This document shows positions 1-12,100 of a stretch of DNA of 24,703 nt, in pieces (positions within the stretch are counted from its first letter, which is position 1; the number at the start of each line of letters is the position of its first letter). The position numbers and the translations under genes are program-made. The stretch lies in NCBI GenBank assembly GCA_900754515.1, contig CAAEDD010000040.1:1-24703 (forward strand), given 5' to 3'. The notes below the pieces were generated by a model. It did not search any database and was not told the DNA's origin. It saw only the letters and a list, made by a program, of their open reading frames with translations. This DNA is from an uncultured Oscillospiraceae bacterium. GTDB taxonomy: Bacteria; Bacillota; Clostridia; Oscillospirales; Oscillospiraceae.

Positions 1-120
1 CTGTCCCTCCGGCATACCCAGCAGGATATAAATCATCTGGGCAGCCTCCCCTCTTGTGAGAGGAGCATCGGGTCTGATGCGGCCTTCCTGGTCGGCAAAG
101 AGGTAGGCCGGATGATTTGT
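1..120 (-). other. S-layer homology (SLH) domain, with more C-terminal sequence beyond the edge
   Basis: After a Trp/Arg/Leu-rich linker (LRLHGLSRPWMSWPERT, about 121-171) the sequence reads NHPAYLFADQEGRIRPDAP, then LTRGEAAQMIYILLG. This is the core of an SLH domain: A-Y-(I/L)-x-G-like start, G-x-(F/I)-x-P-(D/E)-x-x-(L/I)-T-R-(A/G)-E, then an amphipathic helix ending in LLG. SLH domains usually come in threes and bind pyruvylated secondary cell-wall polymer through the TRAE/TRGE motif. More copies probably follow beyond base 1. The domain places the protein on the cell surface, anchored by its C-terminus. Confidence 0.9.
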
Positions 121-3100
121 TCTTTCTGGCCAGCTCATCCACGGGCGTGAAAGTCCGTGCAGTCTAAGGAACACCAGATCCAGACGAGAAGTCACGTCTA
201 TATCTCCCGGTACATCGATATCCAAAGGATTGTCTTCTTTACCAACTGTGCCGCCGGCATGTATCTCCAGATTTTCGGAGTCTATTGCAGGCTTGCCCTC
301 ATTCTCCGGCTTGTCAGTGACAGAACCGTCGGCAGTTATGACCACGTCCTCCTCGGCATCGATATGGTCGATTACTATATCTCCGTCGCTGTCGATGTAG
401 ACGTTGTCGCCCTCTCCGCTGAACTCGCCGGTCTGAATTTTTATAGGCTCATCCTTGCTGCCTATATCCCCGTCCGCAGTCAGATCAGTGGAGCCGGAGA
501 TGATATTGTTGTCATCGCTCTGTGGGTCGGCCCTGCTGATATCGCCCTCGGATTTGATATTAGCCTCGTCTTCAGCGATTATCTGGTCTATCTGGGTATC
601 CTTGAGGTTGATAATATTGACGTTCTCACCCATGGCGCTGATGGTATCGGCATAGGTGTAAATGGGTTCCTCCTTAGTACCGGTATCGCCGCTGATGCTG
701 TTGAGAGTCAGATCCTCGGCAGTGAAGCTGGACTTGCCGTCATCATTGGTGGGGTCGATGTCTCCTATGGAATCTATCCGAATCTCGCCTGCAGTCATGG
801 GATCTGTCTTCAAAGCTTCATCATTCAGGCTCTCCAGATAAATTCCCTCAAGGTCCGCACCGTCACCGCTCTCTATTGAGACAGTTCCTCCCACATTGAT
901 GCTCAGGCTGTTGTCCTCTTCTCCAATGGTCCCGCCGTTTTCCATGGTGATATTCAGATCACCGCCGGCAGTAATGGAGGCAGAGGCGTTTTCAGCCTTC
1001 TCTCTGGCTTCTTCCAGCTTCTGCTCAGCAGCGTCTGCCTTTTTCTCGGCATCTGCCTTTTCTTGCAGGAGCTGGTCCTCATAAGCTTTCTCCGGCTGGT
1101 ATTTGTCCAGCAGTTCCTGAAGCTCCCCGTCGATATTGTCCAGCTTATCCTCAATATCCTTCAGCTGTTTTTCTATCTCAAGTCGCTCCGTCTCGGTGGT
1201 GGGAGTCTGATTCTCCAGCTCTGTTTTATCGGCCTGAAGATCTTTCTTAAGGCTTTCCAGCTGGTCTATACTTTCCTCCAAGGGTTCAAGGTACTCCCGC
1301 TCCGTCTCCAAACGCTGTTTCAGAGCTTCCAGCTCCGCCTGAGCCTGGGCATTCTCCGCCTGGGCCTGGGCAAGTTCCTTGATGAAGTCGGGACTGTTGT
1401 CGCTGATCTTATCGTCCAGATTCAGCAGAATGTCGCCATCAGCGGTAATCTTGTCCACGGTGATGTCGCCGGTGGTCTTATTCACAGTGATGTCACCCTG
1501 GGAGTCCATGCTCACCAGGCCGTCCACCTGGAGCTGGCCCACGTCGGTGTCGCCGCCGGCGGAGCTGGTGTCCATATTGCCGCCTACATGGATCTGGCCT
1601 ATGTTCATGTCGCCCTGGGAGTCGGCTTCCATGTCGCCGCCCACCTGGGCCTGATCCACATTCAGGCTGCCGCCATTGGCATTTACATCCAGATCGCCGT
1701 CTACCTGGGCATTGTCAATATTGATGCCATTGGGAGAGCTCACATCTGCATTTCCGCCAACATCAAGCTCATTGACATTCATGTCACCCTGAGTGTTGGA
1801 GAGGTTCAGATCTTTATCCGCCTGTACATTCAGCTTTCCGTCCTCGCTGTCGCCCACCATGGTGAGGTCCTCTCCGGTGCTGATAAAGGTATCTCCCTTG
1901 GAGTCGGTATTCAATATGCCGCCCACCTGCACGTCAATCGGATTGTCCCGGCTGCCTATGGTTCCCTGCTGCACCGTGAGTTCAGCGCTGCCCTCAGTGG
2001 ATATGTTCAGTCCGTTGGTATCCGGGTTGGTATCCGTAAGGTCTCCCTGGGTTACCGTCAGGCTGACCTTGCCTCCATTGGTACTGCTGACCTCATTGAC
2101 GCCCAGGTCTCCGCTGAGCTCTGTGATCTCAATATCGCCGGGGGCAGTGGCGGTGAGGCTGGTGGGAACGTCATTCTCCCTGACGCTGATGGAGGTAAAG
2201 TCAACCTCAAAGCTCATTTCCAGCTCTCCGCTTTGGGGATTGCGGGAGATAGTCCAGCTGCCGCCGCCTGTGGGCATATTCTCAGGCACCACATACTCTC
2301 CGCTCACCGGGTCGGTATCCACGCCATCAAGGTTGGCTACGGTATGCTCTATCCAATCCTGCTGGTCGGTGGTCAGGTCAAGGATACTGCCGTCAATAGC
2401 GGTAGCGGTAAGTTCAATGATGCTGCCGGTGACATTTGCCTTTTCGTAGCTTTCTTCCGCGCCCCTGATATAAGGCGCCGTGAGGCTCACATCCTCATAG
2501 ACGGAGACTATATCCTTTGCGGTTAGGGTGCCGGTATCCTGAGTGATGGTGATGCTGCCGTTGTTTATCAGGCTGGTCTCACCTTTGGATTCACCTATGT
2601 GGGCGCTGAAGTCTCTGAAGTCCCTGGTGTCCTCCACCGGCTCAGGATAATCCACATCCTCCCAGAAGCTGCCGTCATCGGCTATGAGGGCTCTCTTCTC
2701 TTCATCACTCATGGCATCCCAGTAGAGGAGGATTATGGTCTCGTCCTTGACTATGAGATTGCCTTCCTCGTCCTCTTCCTCCAGGGCTGCGCTGAGCAGC
2801 TTTACGAATTGCTCCTTAGTCCAAAGTTCGGGCTTGATATCGGGCTCCTCATCCCCGGAGCCTGTGTCGCCTGCCCCTTCTCCATCGGTGAGCTTCTCCA
2901 GGAGTTCTGTTATCTGCTCCTCGGTAAGAGTTTCGGTGACAAGCTCTTCAAGCCGCAGTCTGTAGTCCTTGCTCTCCTGGCTGTCCGGATCGTTATCCAG
3001 ACTGCCCAGGAAATATTCCGCCAGTTCCTCAGACGTCTGGGCAGACAGGGCGGTGGAGAACACGCCGTCCTCATCATCCAGGTCGTCAATAAGGTCGCCT

Positions 3101-6100
3101 TCGATACGGCTGCCTTCTTCGTCACGGCCGCCTGCCTGCTGGGGAGGTACATAGTCCAGATCCTTGGCTTCCATCCAGATGTCCCCTGCTCTGGGTATCT
3201 CCATGGTCAGGCTTTCGGGGATATCCACGATGAGGGAGCTGTCCACCTCGCCGATGCTCTTATCGCCGGAGACGGAGAGCACAGGCTTTGCGTCTGGGGC
3301 TACGGTAGAGGTGTTCGTCTCGTTGATGAATATAACTGCATCGCTGCCGTCGGGCAGGAGCCTGCCCACCACGCCCTTGGCGTCAAGGTCTATGGTTCCG
3401 GAGCCGTCGCTGGATGAGATGCGCTTAAAGCGGATGTCATCGCCGGCATCCAGATCTATGACGCCGCCGTTTATGGCGTCAAGCTCGGTACCGTAGATGT
3501 TCTTGCCGGAGTCCACATCCAGCGTGACATTGTCCACAACGATATCCGGGTCAAGGGTGATGTCTTCCTCGGAGCTGATATAGGTATCGGTGCTGAGAAC
3601 TTTTTCGCCCTCCAGATTGAGGAAAATGAGTTCGCCGGTACCGGTGGATATCTCCAGGGGATCGTCAGCTGTGCCTATGCTGCCGGAGCTGTGGCTGTAG
3701 ATTATCACGTCACCGTTGTTGGTGCGGATATCCATGTCGTCCTCGGTGTAAACATCCGGGTCGAGCTGCCCCAGGAGTTCATCTCCGTCACGGAGAGTAC
3801 CCTTCCGGTTCTCCATATTGATTATTATCTGCTTACCTTCGCCCTTGGTCTCCACATAGCCCATGTGGTAGAGGACCTCATCCTGCTCGTTTGCCTTCAG
3901 GGTCTGGCTGAACTGCGCATCGGGATCGGTGGAGAAGACGCTGCCGTCAGAGCCTGTCACCAGGTTAAGCTGGTTAAGCTCATAGTAGATCTCATCTCCA
4001 TCCTCACTTATGGTGAGGTAAACCGTGCCGCCATAGGAAACCCTTCCAACCAGCCGGTATTTTCTCTCCTGAATTATCCGGCCGTCTTTATAGGAGCTGT
4101 AATCAACCTGGCCGGAAAGTTCTTCGTAGTCCGCTGGTACCCAGTTGTTTCCGCTGGTATTGTAATAATACTTTCCGGTGAAGTCTTTGGCGATGACGTC
4201 TGTCAGTCTCTCCAGATAGATGTTCTGATCTTTAAGGAAGATAACCTTGGGTCCGTCGGAATTATCGATGGGCTTAACGGAGTAGAGAATTTCCATGGTC
4301 TTATCCGGGTCGCACTGGGCGATGGCGCCATTCTCATCCACGTAGGTGAGGGTGTTGTTGTAGAGAGTGTATTCCACACCGTCGTACATTACCTTACCTT
4401 CGTTGTTATAGGTCAGTTCTCTCTTCTCTCCCAGGTCGCCCAGCTGAGAGGCTATGATGCGGGTGGAGGTGTAGGTATCGCCGTCGAACTTGGCAGAGAA
4501 GTCGCCCTTGATGTTCAGCACCAGGCCGCTGCGTGTGAGATACATGGTGTCGCTTATCACATATCCCTTGGTGATTCTCTGGCCATTGTCCATCATCTGG
4601 TTTTCAGGGATGTCCACCTCTCTGATGTCGATATTATCCAGAGGACCGATTATCAGGAGTACGGACTTACCGCTGTCCAGTGCGCTGCTGCCGCCGGAGC
4701 CCACGTCATTACCATCGTCGGCCCCCTCAACTCCGCCGGGACGCAGGATTAGCTTACCGCTGCTTATATCGCTGTTGGTCTTATAGTTGGACATCTCCAT
4801 ATCATCAAAGTTTACGTTGTTATTGCTCGTGTCTTTGAGATATTCGTCCTTGCCAACATATTTCAGCAGGGTTCTGCCGGTCTCTTCCGTATAGGTAGTC
4901 TTTTCTTCCTTGGAGGCAATCAAATCCTTGCCGTCTACCTGCGCTTGTGCAAAATTCTGACTGGAATCATTGAGCTGATATATGCCATTTCGGTAAATTA
5001 CGCTTACACCTGTTACTTCGGCAAAGGTAGTTCCGCTGAGGGTATAGAGCTTGTACTCAAGGCCAGTATTTGTGGGGTTATTAAGAAGGTCAATGTAGAT
5101 CTGCTCATTGTCCTTGATGTAGTCCTTCCACTCGTCTTTCTTGCTGGAACCGCTATACTGAAGCACCTGAAGCTTATACTTGGTGGTAGTCTCAGCAGCC
5201 GGGTCCGGCGTATCGGGAGTGATGTCCGTTGCAGCAGATACTTCTCCCTCCTTGTCCTTGACAGTGTAGGTCCAAGTCTCTTTTCCGTCCTCATCGGTGG
5301 TTCTTGTAAAGGTGTAGGTATTGTCTCCGCTCTCAGCGGTATAGGTATCCTGACCGTCCACCAGGGTGATGGTGAGGGTGGTGTCCTTGTCATCAACCTT
5401 TATGGTGAAGCTCTTCTTGTCAAAGGAGACGCTGCTTCCTGTGGGCTGAACCTGAGTGACACCGTTTATGGTGCGCATAACTATCTTATAGCTGCCACCT
5501 TCATATACAACGTATATATTGAACTCGGGATGGCTGTCTATCAGATAGCAGTCCTGGCCATTGTATTGAATGTCTGCCTTAGTTTGCTTGTAGGACCAAA
5601 GCTCCTTGCCTTCAAAGCTCAGGGGCTCTCCGTTGGCATCCAGGAACTTGTAACGGATCTCGCTTCTCTGCTCCTCCGTCAGTACCAGCTCATCGCTGAA
5701 CTTACCGGTCTCCTGGTCATAGGTGGCATAGAGTTTTCCGGTGCCGGGCTCCACATACACGGTGGTATTATCATCAAGAACATAGGAGGTGCCGGACTCG
5801 TGGTATTCCATGGACAGGGTCGCCGAGGCAGGCTGCATCTCAACATACCTTATGCTAAGGTCGTAGCCATACATGTAATACCAGTTCAGCTTATACATCT
5901 GGGTTTGGGTTCCGTTATCGTTCTGACGGTAGTAGTTGAATTCCGTGAAGTAGAAAGCGTTTTTCGGAGCACCGTTTACACTCGTGTAGTTTGTACCCAC
6001 TTTTATGCCTTTGTCGGTCCTTGCCTCAGACAGCTGGGTGGTCGTCACGTCCGCAGACCAGACCATGTTCTTTATTTGGTCCACAAAGTCCTGATACAGA

Positions 6101-9100
6101 GCATCCACCTTTATCTCCGGGTCTATAACGTAACCCAGACCGGGGATGGACTTGACGGCGAAAGAGGTATCGCCTATCCACAGCTTTTCATTGTCATTGG
6201 CATCGGCCTTCCAGGTAACATTCTGTCCGGTACCAAGGAAGTTTTCAATGGTAAATTCCTTGCTGGCATTCTTCTTCAGGTCGTACAGATTTTTAACCGG
6301 GCCGGCGGAATGCCTATCCCGAAAAGCAGGGTCAAACTGGGCCTCATAGTAGGTATTGCCGTTATTTAGCCTGTTGGTGTGGACAGAGCTTCCGTCGTCG
6401 ATTATGAGCTTATCCTGATAGAATTGATCCTGACTCTGCTCCGTGGCCTCCTGTTCGTTCAGCCCATTACCTTCCAGGATGAAGAAGCTCATACTTCCGG
6501 CCGCCTTGTCATGGACCAGGATGTAGAAATTCTCCTTCTGCTCCAGCTTGTCCATAGTCGGTTCAAAGCCGCTGAGCAGGTAGTAATCCAGGTCTTTGCC
6601 TATCGTCACTTTCTTCAGGCTCACGTCCCACTCATGGACGGCCATAATGGGATTATTGTCTTTGTCCTTTTCCCCGGTATCATACTCCTCACTGAGGCGT
6701 ATGGTTACCTTGGGATTGCCTTCAGCAATGCCCCACCAATCATCCACAACAGACTCCATCAGCACTTCGTAGGAGGAGTCCTCCTCCACGCTCAGCTGAC
6801 CGGTTCTGAGATTGATGGATATGCCCTTGGCAAGGCGTATCTCTACCACATTGCCGCTGCCGTCCTCTATAAACTCATATTCGCCCACTGCCGTCTGGGT
6901 GCCGCCCTCTTCTATACGGGACACGTTGCCGTAGGAGTCCATGTAGAAGACGGTACCGTTGGGCAGCAGATAGCTGTACAGTCCGCTGGCGGCATCATAG
7001 CTCTGGATATAGCGGTCCAGCACGGACTTTCCTGTGAGGGTGCAGTCCGCAGTGAGTCTGATGTCTGCCGCATCGGTGATATAGCTGAGAGTTCCTGGCT
7101 GAGGTATGGTGACTGTGTTGCTGCCCGCCACCATGGTGGCCTCAACGCCGTCCAGCAGGTTCAGATAAACGTTGCCTTCCAGAGAGACCACACGCTCGAT
7201 GATGACCGGGTCGGTGTGCTCTTCTATGGTCTTTCCAGCTTTATCCACTACATAGAGGATGACGGGAATGACATTGACGTACACATCTCCGATGGACTCG
7301 GTGTACACCCGGCCGTTGGAGCCGGAGAAGGTGTAGAAGTTGAAGTAATTATCCTCGGTACCCATGGTTGCAGGGCCTTCCACCACCAGTTCGTGGGCCC
7401 AGATGGGATACACGCTGGTGCCGGAGGAGATGTTGGTCACTTCCTTCACCGCATCCAGGCTGCCGCGCTTGTCGCCGGTCCAGATAAAGCTGACGGGGCC
7501 TTCGTGGTTGGAGATAAAGCCGTTCACATACACATTGCCGCCGCCGCTGGTCAGCACTTCTATCTCGGGCGCATCATAGTCTACGGCCTCGATGTAGCTG
7601 CCTACGCCGAATACTGCGGGCTTGATATAGCCCTCGTTGCTGGTGTAGATGGCGTTGAGGGTAATGCCCCTGTCGGTGCTGTTGGTGATTATCACCCTGG
7701 GGAGCATGGCCTGGTCATACACCTTCAGGGTCACTTCATTACCGTTATCGGCATAGATGAAGGCCTGGCCCTGGAGATTGTTGAAAATATCCAGGAAGAT
7801 GATGTTTCCGGAGCCGCTGGCATCATAGAACTTATTGGGGTCCTTTACGCCCACTTCCCGGATGGTCAACGCCCCGTTATAGTAGGACACGTCGATGTAT
7901 ATTCCGGCTGCGGCATCGCTCAGGTAAAGCTGGGTGCCGCCGTCCACTATAGTACTGCCGGTGGAGGAGAACCATTGCCTGTTTTCAGTCTTCTTGACTA
8001 TTGCGCCGCCCTTCTTCAATGTCACATCCACGCGGTCCGGGTCAAACTCATAATCGGTAACGCTGAGCCTTGCGCCCCGGAATATAACGTCCGGACCGAT
8101 TATAGTGCCGTTTGCTGCAATGGTTTTACCGTTAGCCTTTGCCACGGCTTCACCTACGGCGTTGAGTTGAACAGTGGCACGAACGTCGATGTTGGCTTCC
8201 CGGAAGTCCGGGCGGGTGGAGGAGTAGACCGTTGTAGAATCGTGGCCGGTGATATCTGCATTCAGTACATTTACCCTTGCAATCAGATTGGAAATGGGTG
8301 TGCTTGTTGCATCGATATCAGCGCCCAGAGCCGAGCCCTTGGAGTACATGTTGATGTACACATAGAGCTGGGCGATGTGGGAGATGATATTCACATCTCT
8401 GGCCTCTATGATCGTCTGTAAGCCGTCGGTCTTGCCTACCTGCACATCGGCGGTTAGGTCCAAAGTTACCGTGGCACTGGCTTTGGGTCTGACCCCCAGG
8501 CCGGAAGCGTCCACGCTGGCGGTACTCTCCACGCCGGTCTGAGAGGCTTCGGCATTGATATTCACCGTATTGAAGCGGCTGCGTATCTCCGCACCGGAGC
8601 CCACGCTGGTGCTGACATTGCTGTCGATATCCGTTATCAGCGTAGCATATCCCATTGCCACAAGGCCGCCGGAGCTTATCTTGGAGATGGTGACCACAGA
8701 GTCCTCACTGCCTCCCGCAGCCAGGATGTCGATATCTCCATAGTTTGCAGTGATACTGCTGCCGTTATCTATAGTGACTTTTACTTTGCGATTGAGCACA
8801 TTTTCGGCAGTAAGAGCGGTACCCGTAATAAGTCCGCCGCCGTCGGCGTAGGTCTCCGCCTTCATGTTCGCCTTGGAGAAGGCCTTAATGACCGCCGCCT
8901 CGTAGGCATCCAGCAGGCCGGAAATGTTGATATTGTTGTTTATTGTTACAGTGTTGCTGCCGTAGGTGTGGTCGGCATTGAAGCCTCCACCTATGCTGTT
9001 GCTGCTCACCCTGCTCTCTGCTGCGGCAGAATCCTCAGAAATGATGTTCACACTGCCGCCGGTGGAGATGAGCTGGGCGCCGTCGGTCACCAACACTTCT

Positions 9101-12100
9101 GTGGTATACCAGGCGTTAGTGGGCAGAGCTTTATCGTTTATGTTGCCGATAATGCCCACGCTGATGCCCTTTCTGATCTCAGCCTTGGCTTCTCCGGTAT
9201 TGTAAGAGCGCAGCTCAATGTCGCCATCCGCCGTAATGGAGCCTCCCTTGACCTGGACGCTCACCTTTTGGGTGTCATTGCTGCCGCTGCCCACAGAGGC
9301 TGAGGCAGTGCTGCTGTCGGTATTCAGCAGTCCTCCTCCGCCGCCGGTATTGGCTGCTGCATTTGAGGCGGTGTTGCCGATGGCCTCCACCACCACATCC
9401 CCGCCTGACTCCACAGCCACGTTCTCCAGCCACGCTGAAACCGCATCGCTGGTACTGCTGGCAGATTCAAATACGCCCACAGTAGCCGCAACGCCCACGT
9501 CTATACCGCTTGCGGTTCTGGCCTCGGCCTCGGTAAAGGACTTGGCTGTCAGCTCCAGGGCTGCCGCCTTGATTGCAGCCTCTGCGCCGATGCCCTTGAT
9601 ATAGGCTTCGTTAGAGGTCTTGCTCTTGGCGTCTGACTTGTTCACCTTTACGTCCACAAAACCTACACTGACGCCGCTTCCGCCGCCGGTATAGCCGTTG
9701 ACCGCCTCTGCCTTGCTGTCTTTGATAAGGGACTGGACGGTCATTTTGCGGTAGGCCGTCATATCGCCCTGCACTTCAACAAAGGCTTTTTGCTCGCCGC
9801 CAAGGACGGCCTCCACCTGGTTGACTGCAACCTTGACGCCGCTGACGTTTATCTTTCTCTCCCGGCCATTTGCCATGGCCTCCAGTTTGCCTGCCTGGGC
9901 CAGAATATCCGCTGCACCGTTTACGACCACGTTCCCGTTGGATCTCAGGTAGGCCAGGGCCTTGGTGGCCGTGTTGGACTTGGCATTGTTTACGCCCACA
10001 TCCACGAAGTTGACTGCCACACCTCCGGCGGAGCCGGTGGCAGCTTCAGAGACGGAACTGTAGTTATTGTGGATGCTCAGGCTTCCCACCGTCACATTGC
10101 CGGCATCAACAAAGGAGTAGAACTCGCCTTCCGCCCTTGCGTCGGTGTCCAGCACGGTGACTCCCACAACATTGATATCAACTGCCGGGAAGATCACGTC
10201 GCCCTTGGCTCCGCTGTAGGCATTAAGCTGGGAACTCAGCTGGTTCTTGGCCTTTATATCTCCCATGGTGCGTATATGGGCCGAGGCCAGGGCCTGCATC
10301 TTTGCCTCTGCTGTAGATACTTTTCCGCCCACTATGCTGATGCTGGCGGAGGCATTACCAGAATTGAGGTAGTTGCTGCCCACCTGAGCATCTGCCCCGG
10401 TTATGTTGCCGCCGCTTTCCGTCACGTTGAAGCGTGAGTTCAAGCTGATGCCGCCGTTTTCGGAGCTGACGGAGATGTCGCTCACAGGATTTCCGGCGTT
10501 CTGCCCATCGCCGATGTATGCCTGGTGGTCTGCGCTGACGATAGCCTTGACTACGTTCACCGCAGCTCCCACCGCATTCATGTCCACAGCCGTGGCCCCT
10601 ATCAGGGCCTTGGCCTGGGCGTCGCCCAGAGTTTCTACCAGGACGTTGCCGGCAGAAGTCAGGCTGCCGCTGCCGCCAATGTAGCTGTGGGCCAGGGTTC
10701 CGGCATCGGCATAGGCCACGTTGGTGCCCACCTGCGCTGCGCCTATACCAAGGCTGGGCTGCCTGGACAGGGCGTCGGCCAGGGAGTGGTACTCGTTCTT
10801 TACGCTTATGCTCTGGACATTGATTTGTCCGCCACTGCGGCCTTCCACATAGGCGCGGAAGTCGCCGTCGGCTCTGGCGTTGACCACGTTCACACCTACG
10901 GACAGTCCGTAGAGGCTGACGCTCTCTTCTTCCACCCAGGCCTTGGCATAGCTCCAGCCCTGGGCCAGAACACTTGCCGCTTTACCGTCTGCCACCGTCA
11001 CATTCTTCAGATAGGCGTGGTTTTTACTGTTGTTTTCTGCTTTGGCCACGTTGGCTTCCACGGAGACAAGGCTTACGCTGCCGCCGCCTGTGGTTTTATA
11101 GCTGTTGCCCAAGGTTGCAGTAGCCCCGGTATTGGCGGTGTTATTCAGCTGTGCCTTTACATCTATGGAGGCTTCGCTTACATCAACGCCCTGGATGTAT
11201 GCCTCATTGGAGGCGTCCAGATCAGCCAGCAGAATATTTGAAGTTATCTCCGCTCCCGCTATGTTTATCACGGGAGTGATATTGTATGCGTTGGAGAGGG
11301 CCGTACCTCTGCTGAGCACCTGGATGGCACCGGCCTTCAGGCTGCCGCCGTTGCCGCTTATAGCCGCAGTGCCTGCACTGTCGGCATTTGCTATGGCAAG
11401 GTTCACCTGTATGCTGCCTGCCGAGAGCTTTGCGCCTCCGGCGCTGGGAGCCACCACTGACTCGGCATTTGCCGTATAGTCTGTGGTAACAGCAACATTG
11501 TCCGCCTCCGCGCTGCTGCCCTCGGGCAGGTCAAGCTGGGCGGTGAACTCGCTCTGAGAGTAAGCCAGGTTCACCATTACCGCCGCCGTAATAGCGGCCA
11601 GATCCTGATTCAGGCTCTGGGACAGCACATTTGCGGTGCCCTCGCTCTTCACGGTGAGGCTGCTGCCTTCAAGCTTCAGGGAGTTGGGGGCTATCTTTGC
11701 CAGGGAAACGGCTCTGCCATAGGCTATGGCAGGGTTGACCGTTGCAGCTATGGCCGCTCCGTTGCCGGTGATTAGTCCGGCAAAGGCTGCTGCCTTGCGG
11801 CTGTCAGGGTCAACATCTTCGTTATTGATATTACCAATGACTCCGCCTCCGGGTACCTTGGAGGCATCCACATAATTCATGCTATCCAGGTTGTTATTAA
11901 GGGAGGATATGGCGCTGAAGGAGCCTGCGCTGATATTTCCGCCCTGAACCTGGGCCTCCTGACGGCTTCGCAGCAGAGCGACCGCTGCGGAACCCAGTAC
12001 ACTGATAGCTCCGGCACTTACGCCCCAAACCTGAGCGTTAGCCGTGGCCTCTCCGTAGGCGCCTATATTCAGCGCCCCGGCCACATTCAGAATACCTGAA

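Noticed and set aside
1063..2526. Plus-strand ORF of 487 codons, with apparent repeats
   Set aside because: Its periodicity is the mirror image of the 20-residue rungs on the sense strand. No independent evidence for a gene.
4609..4710. Possible P-loop (DSGKSVLLIIG)
   Set aside because: Lacks the GxxxxGK[ST] spacing, and no Walker B or nucleotide-binding context is present. Probably a beta strand after a turn.
4945..6369. Plus-strand ORF of 474 codons with hydrophobic stretches
   Set aside because: Hydrophobic stretches come from antisense of Asp/Glu/Lys/Asn-rich sense codons (GAC reads as Val, AAG as Leu). Not a membrane protein.
6379..8421. Plus-strand ORF of 680 codons
   Set aside because: Same explanation: codon-aligned antisense shadow. 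The His- and Val-rich translation matches no family I know, while the sense strand continues coherently.
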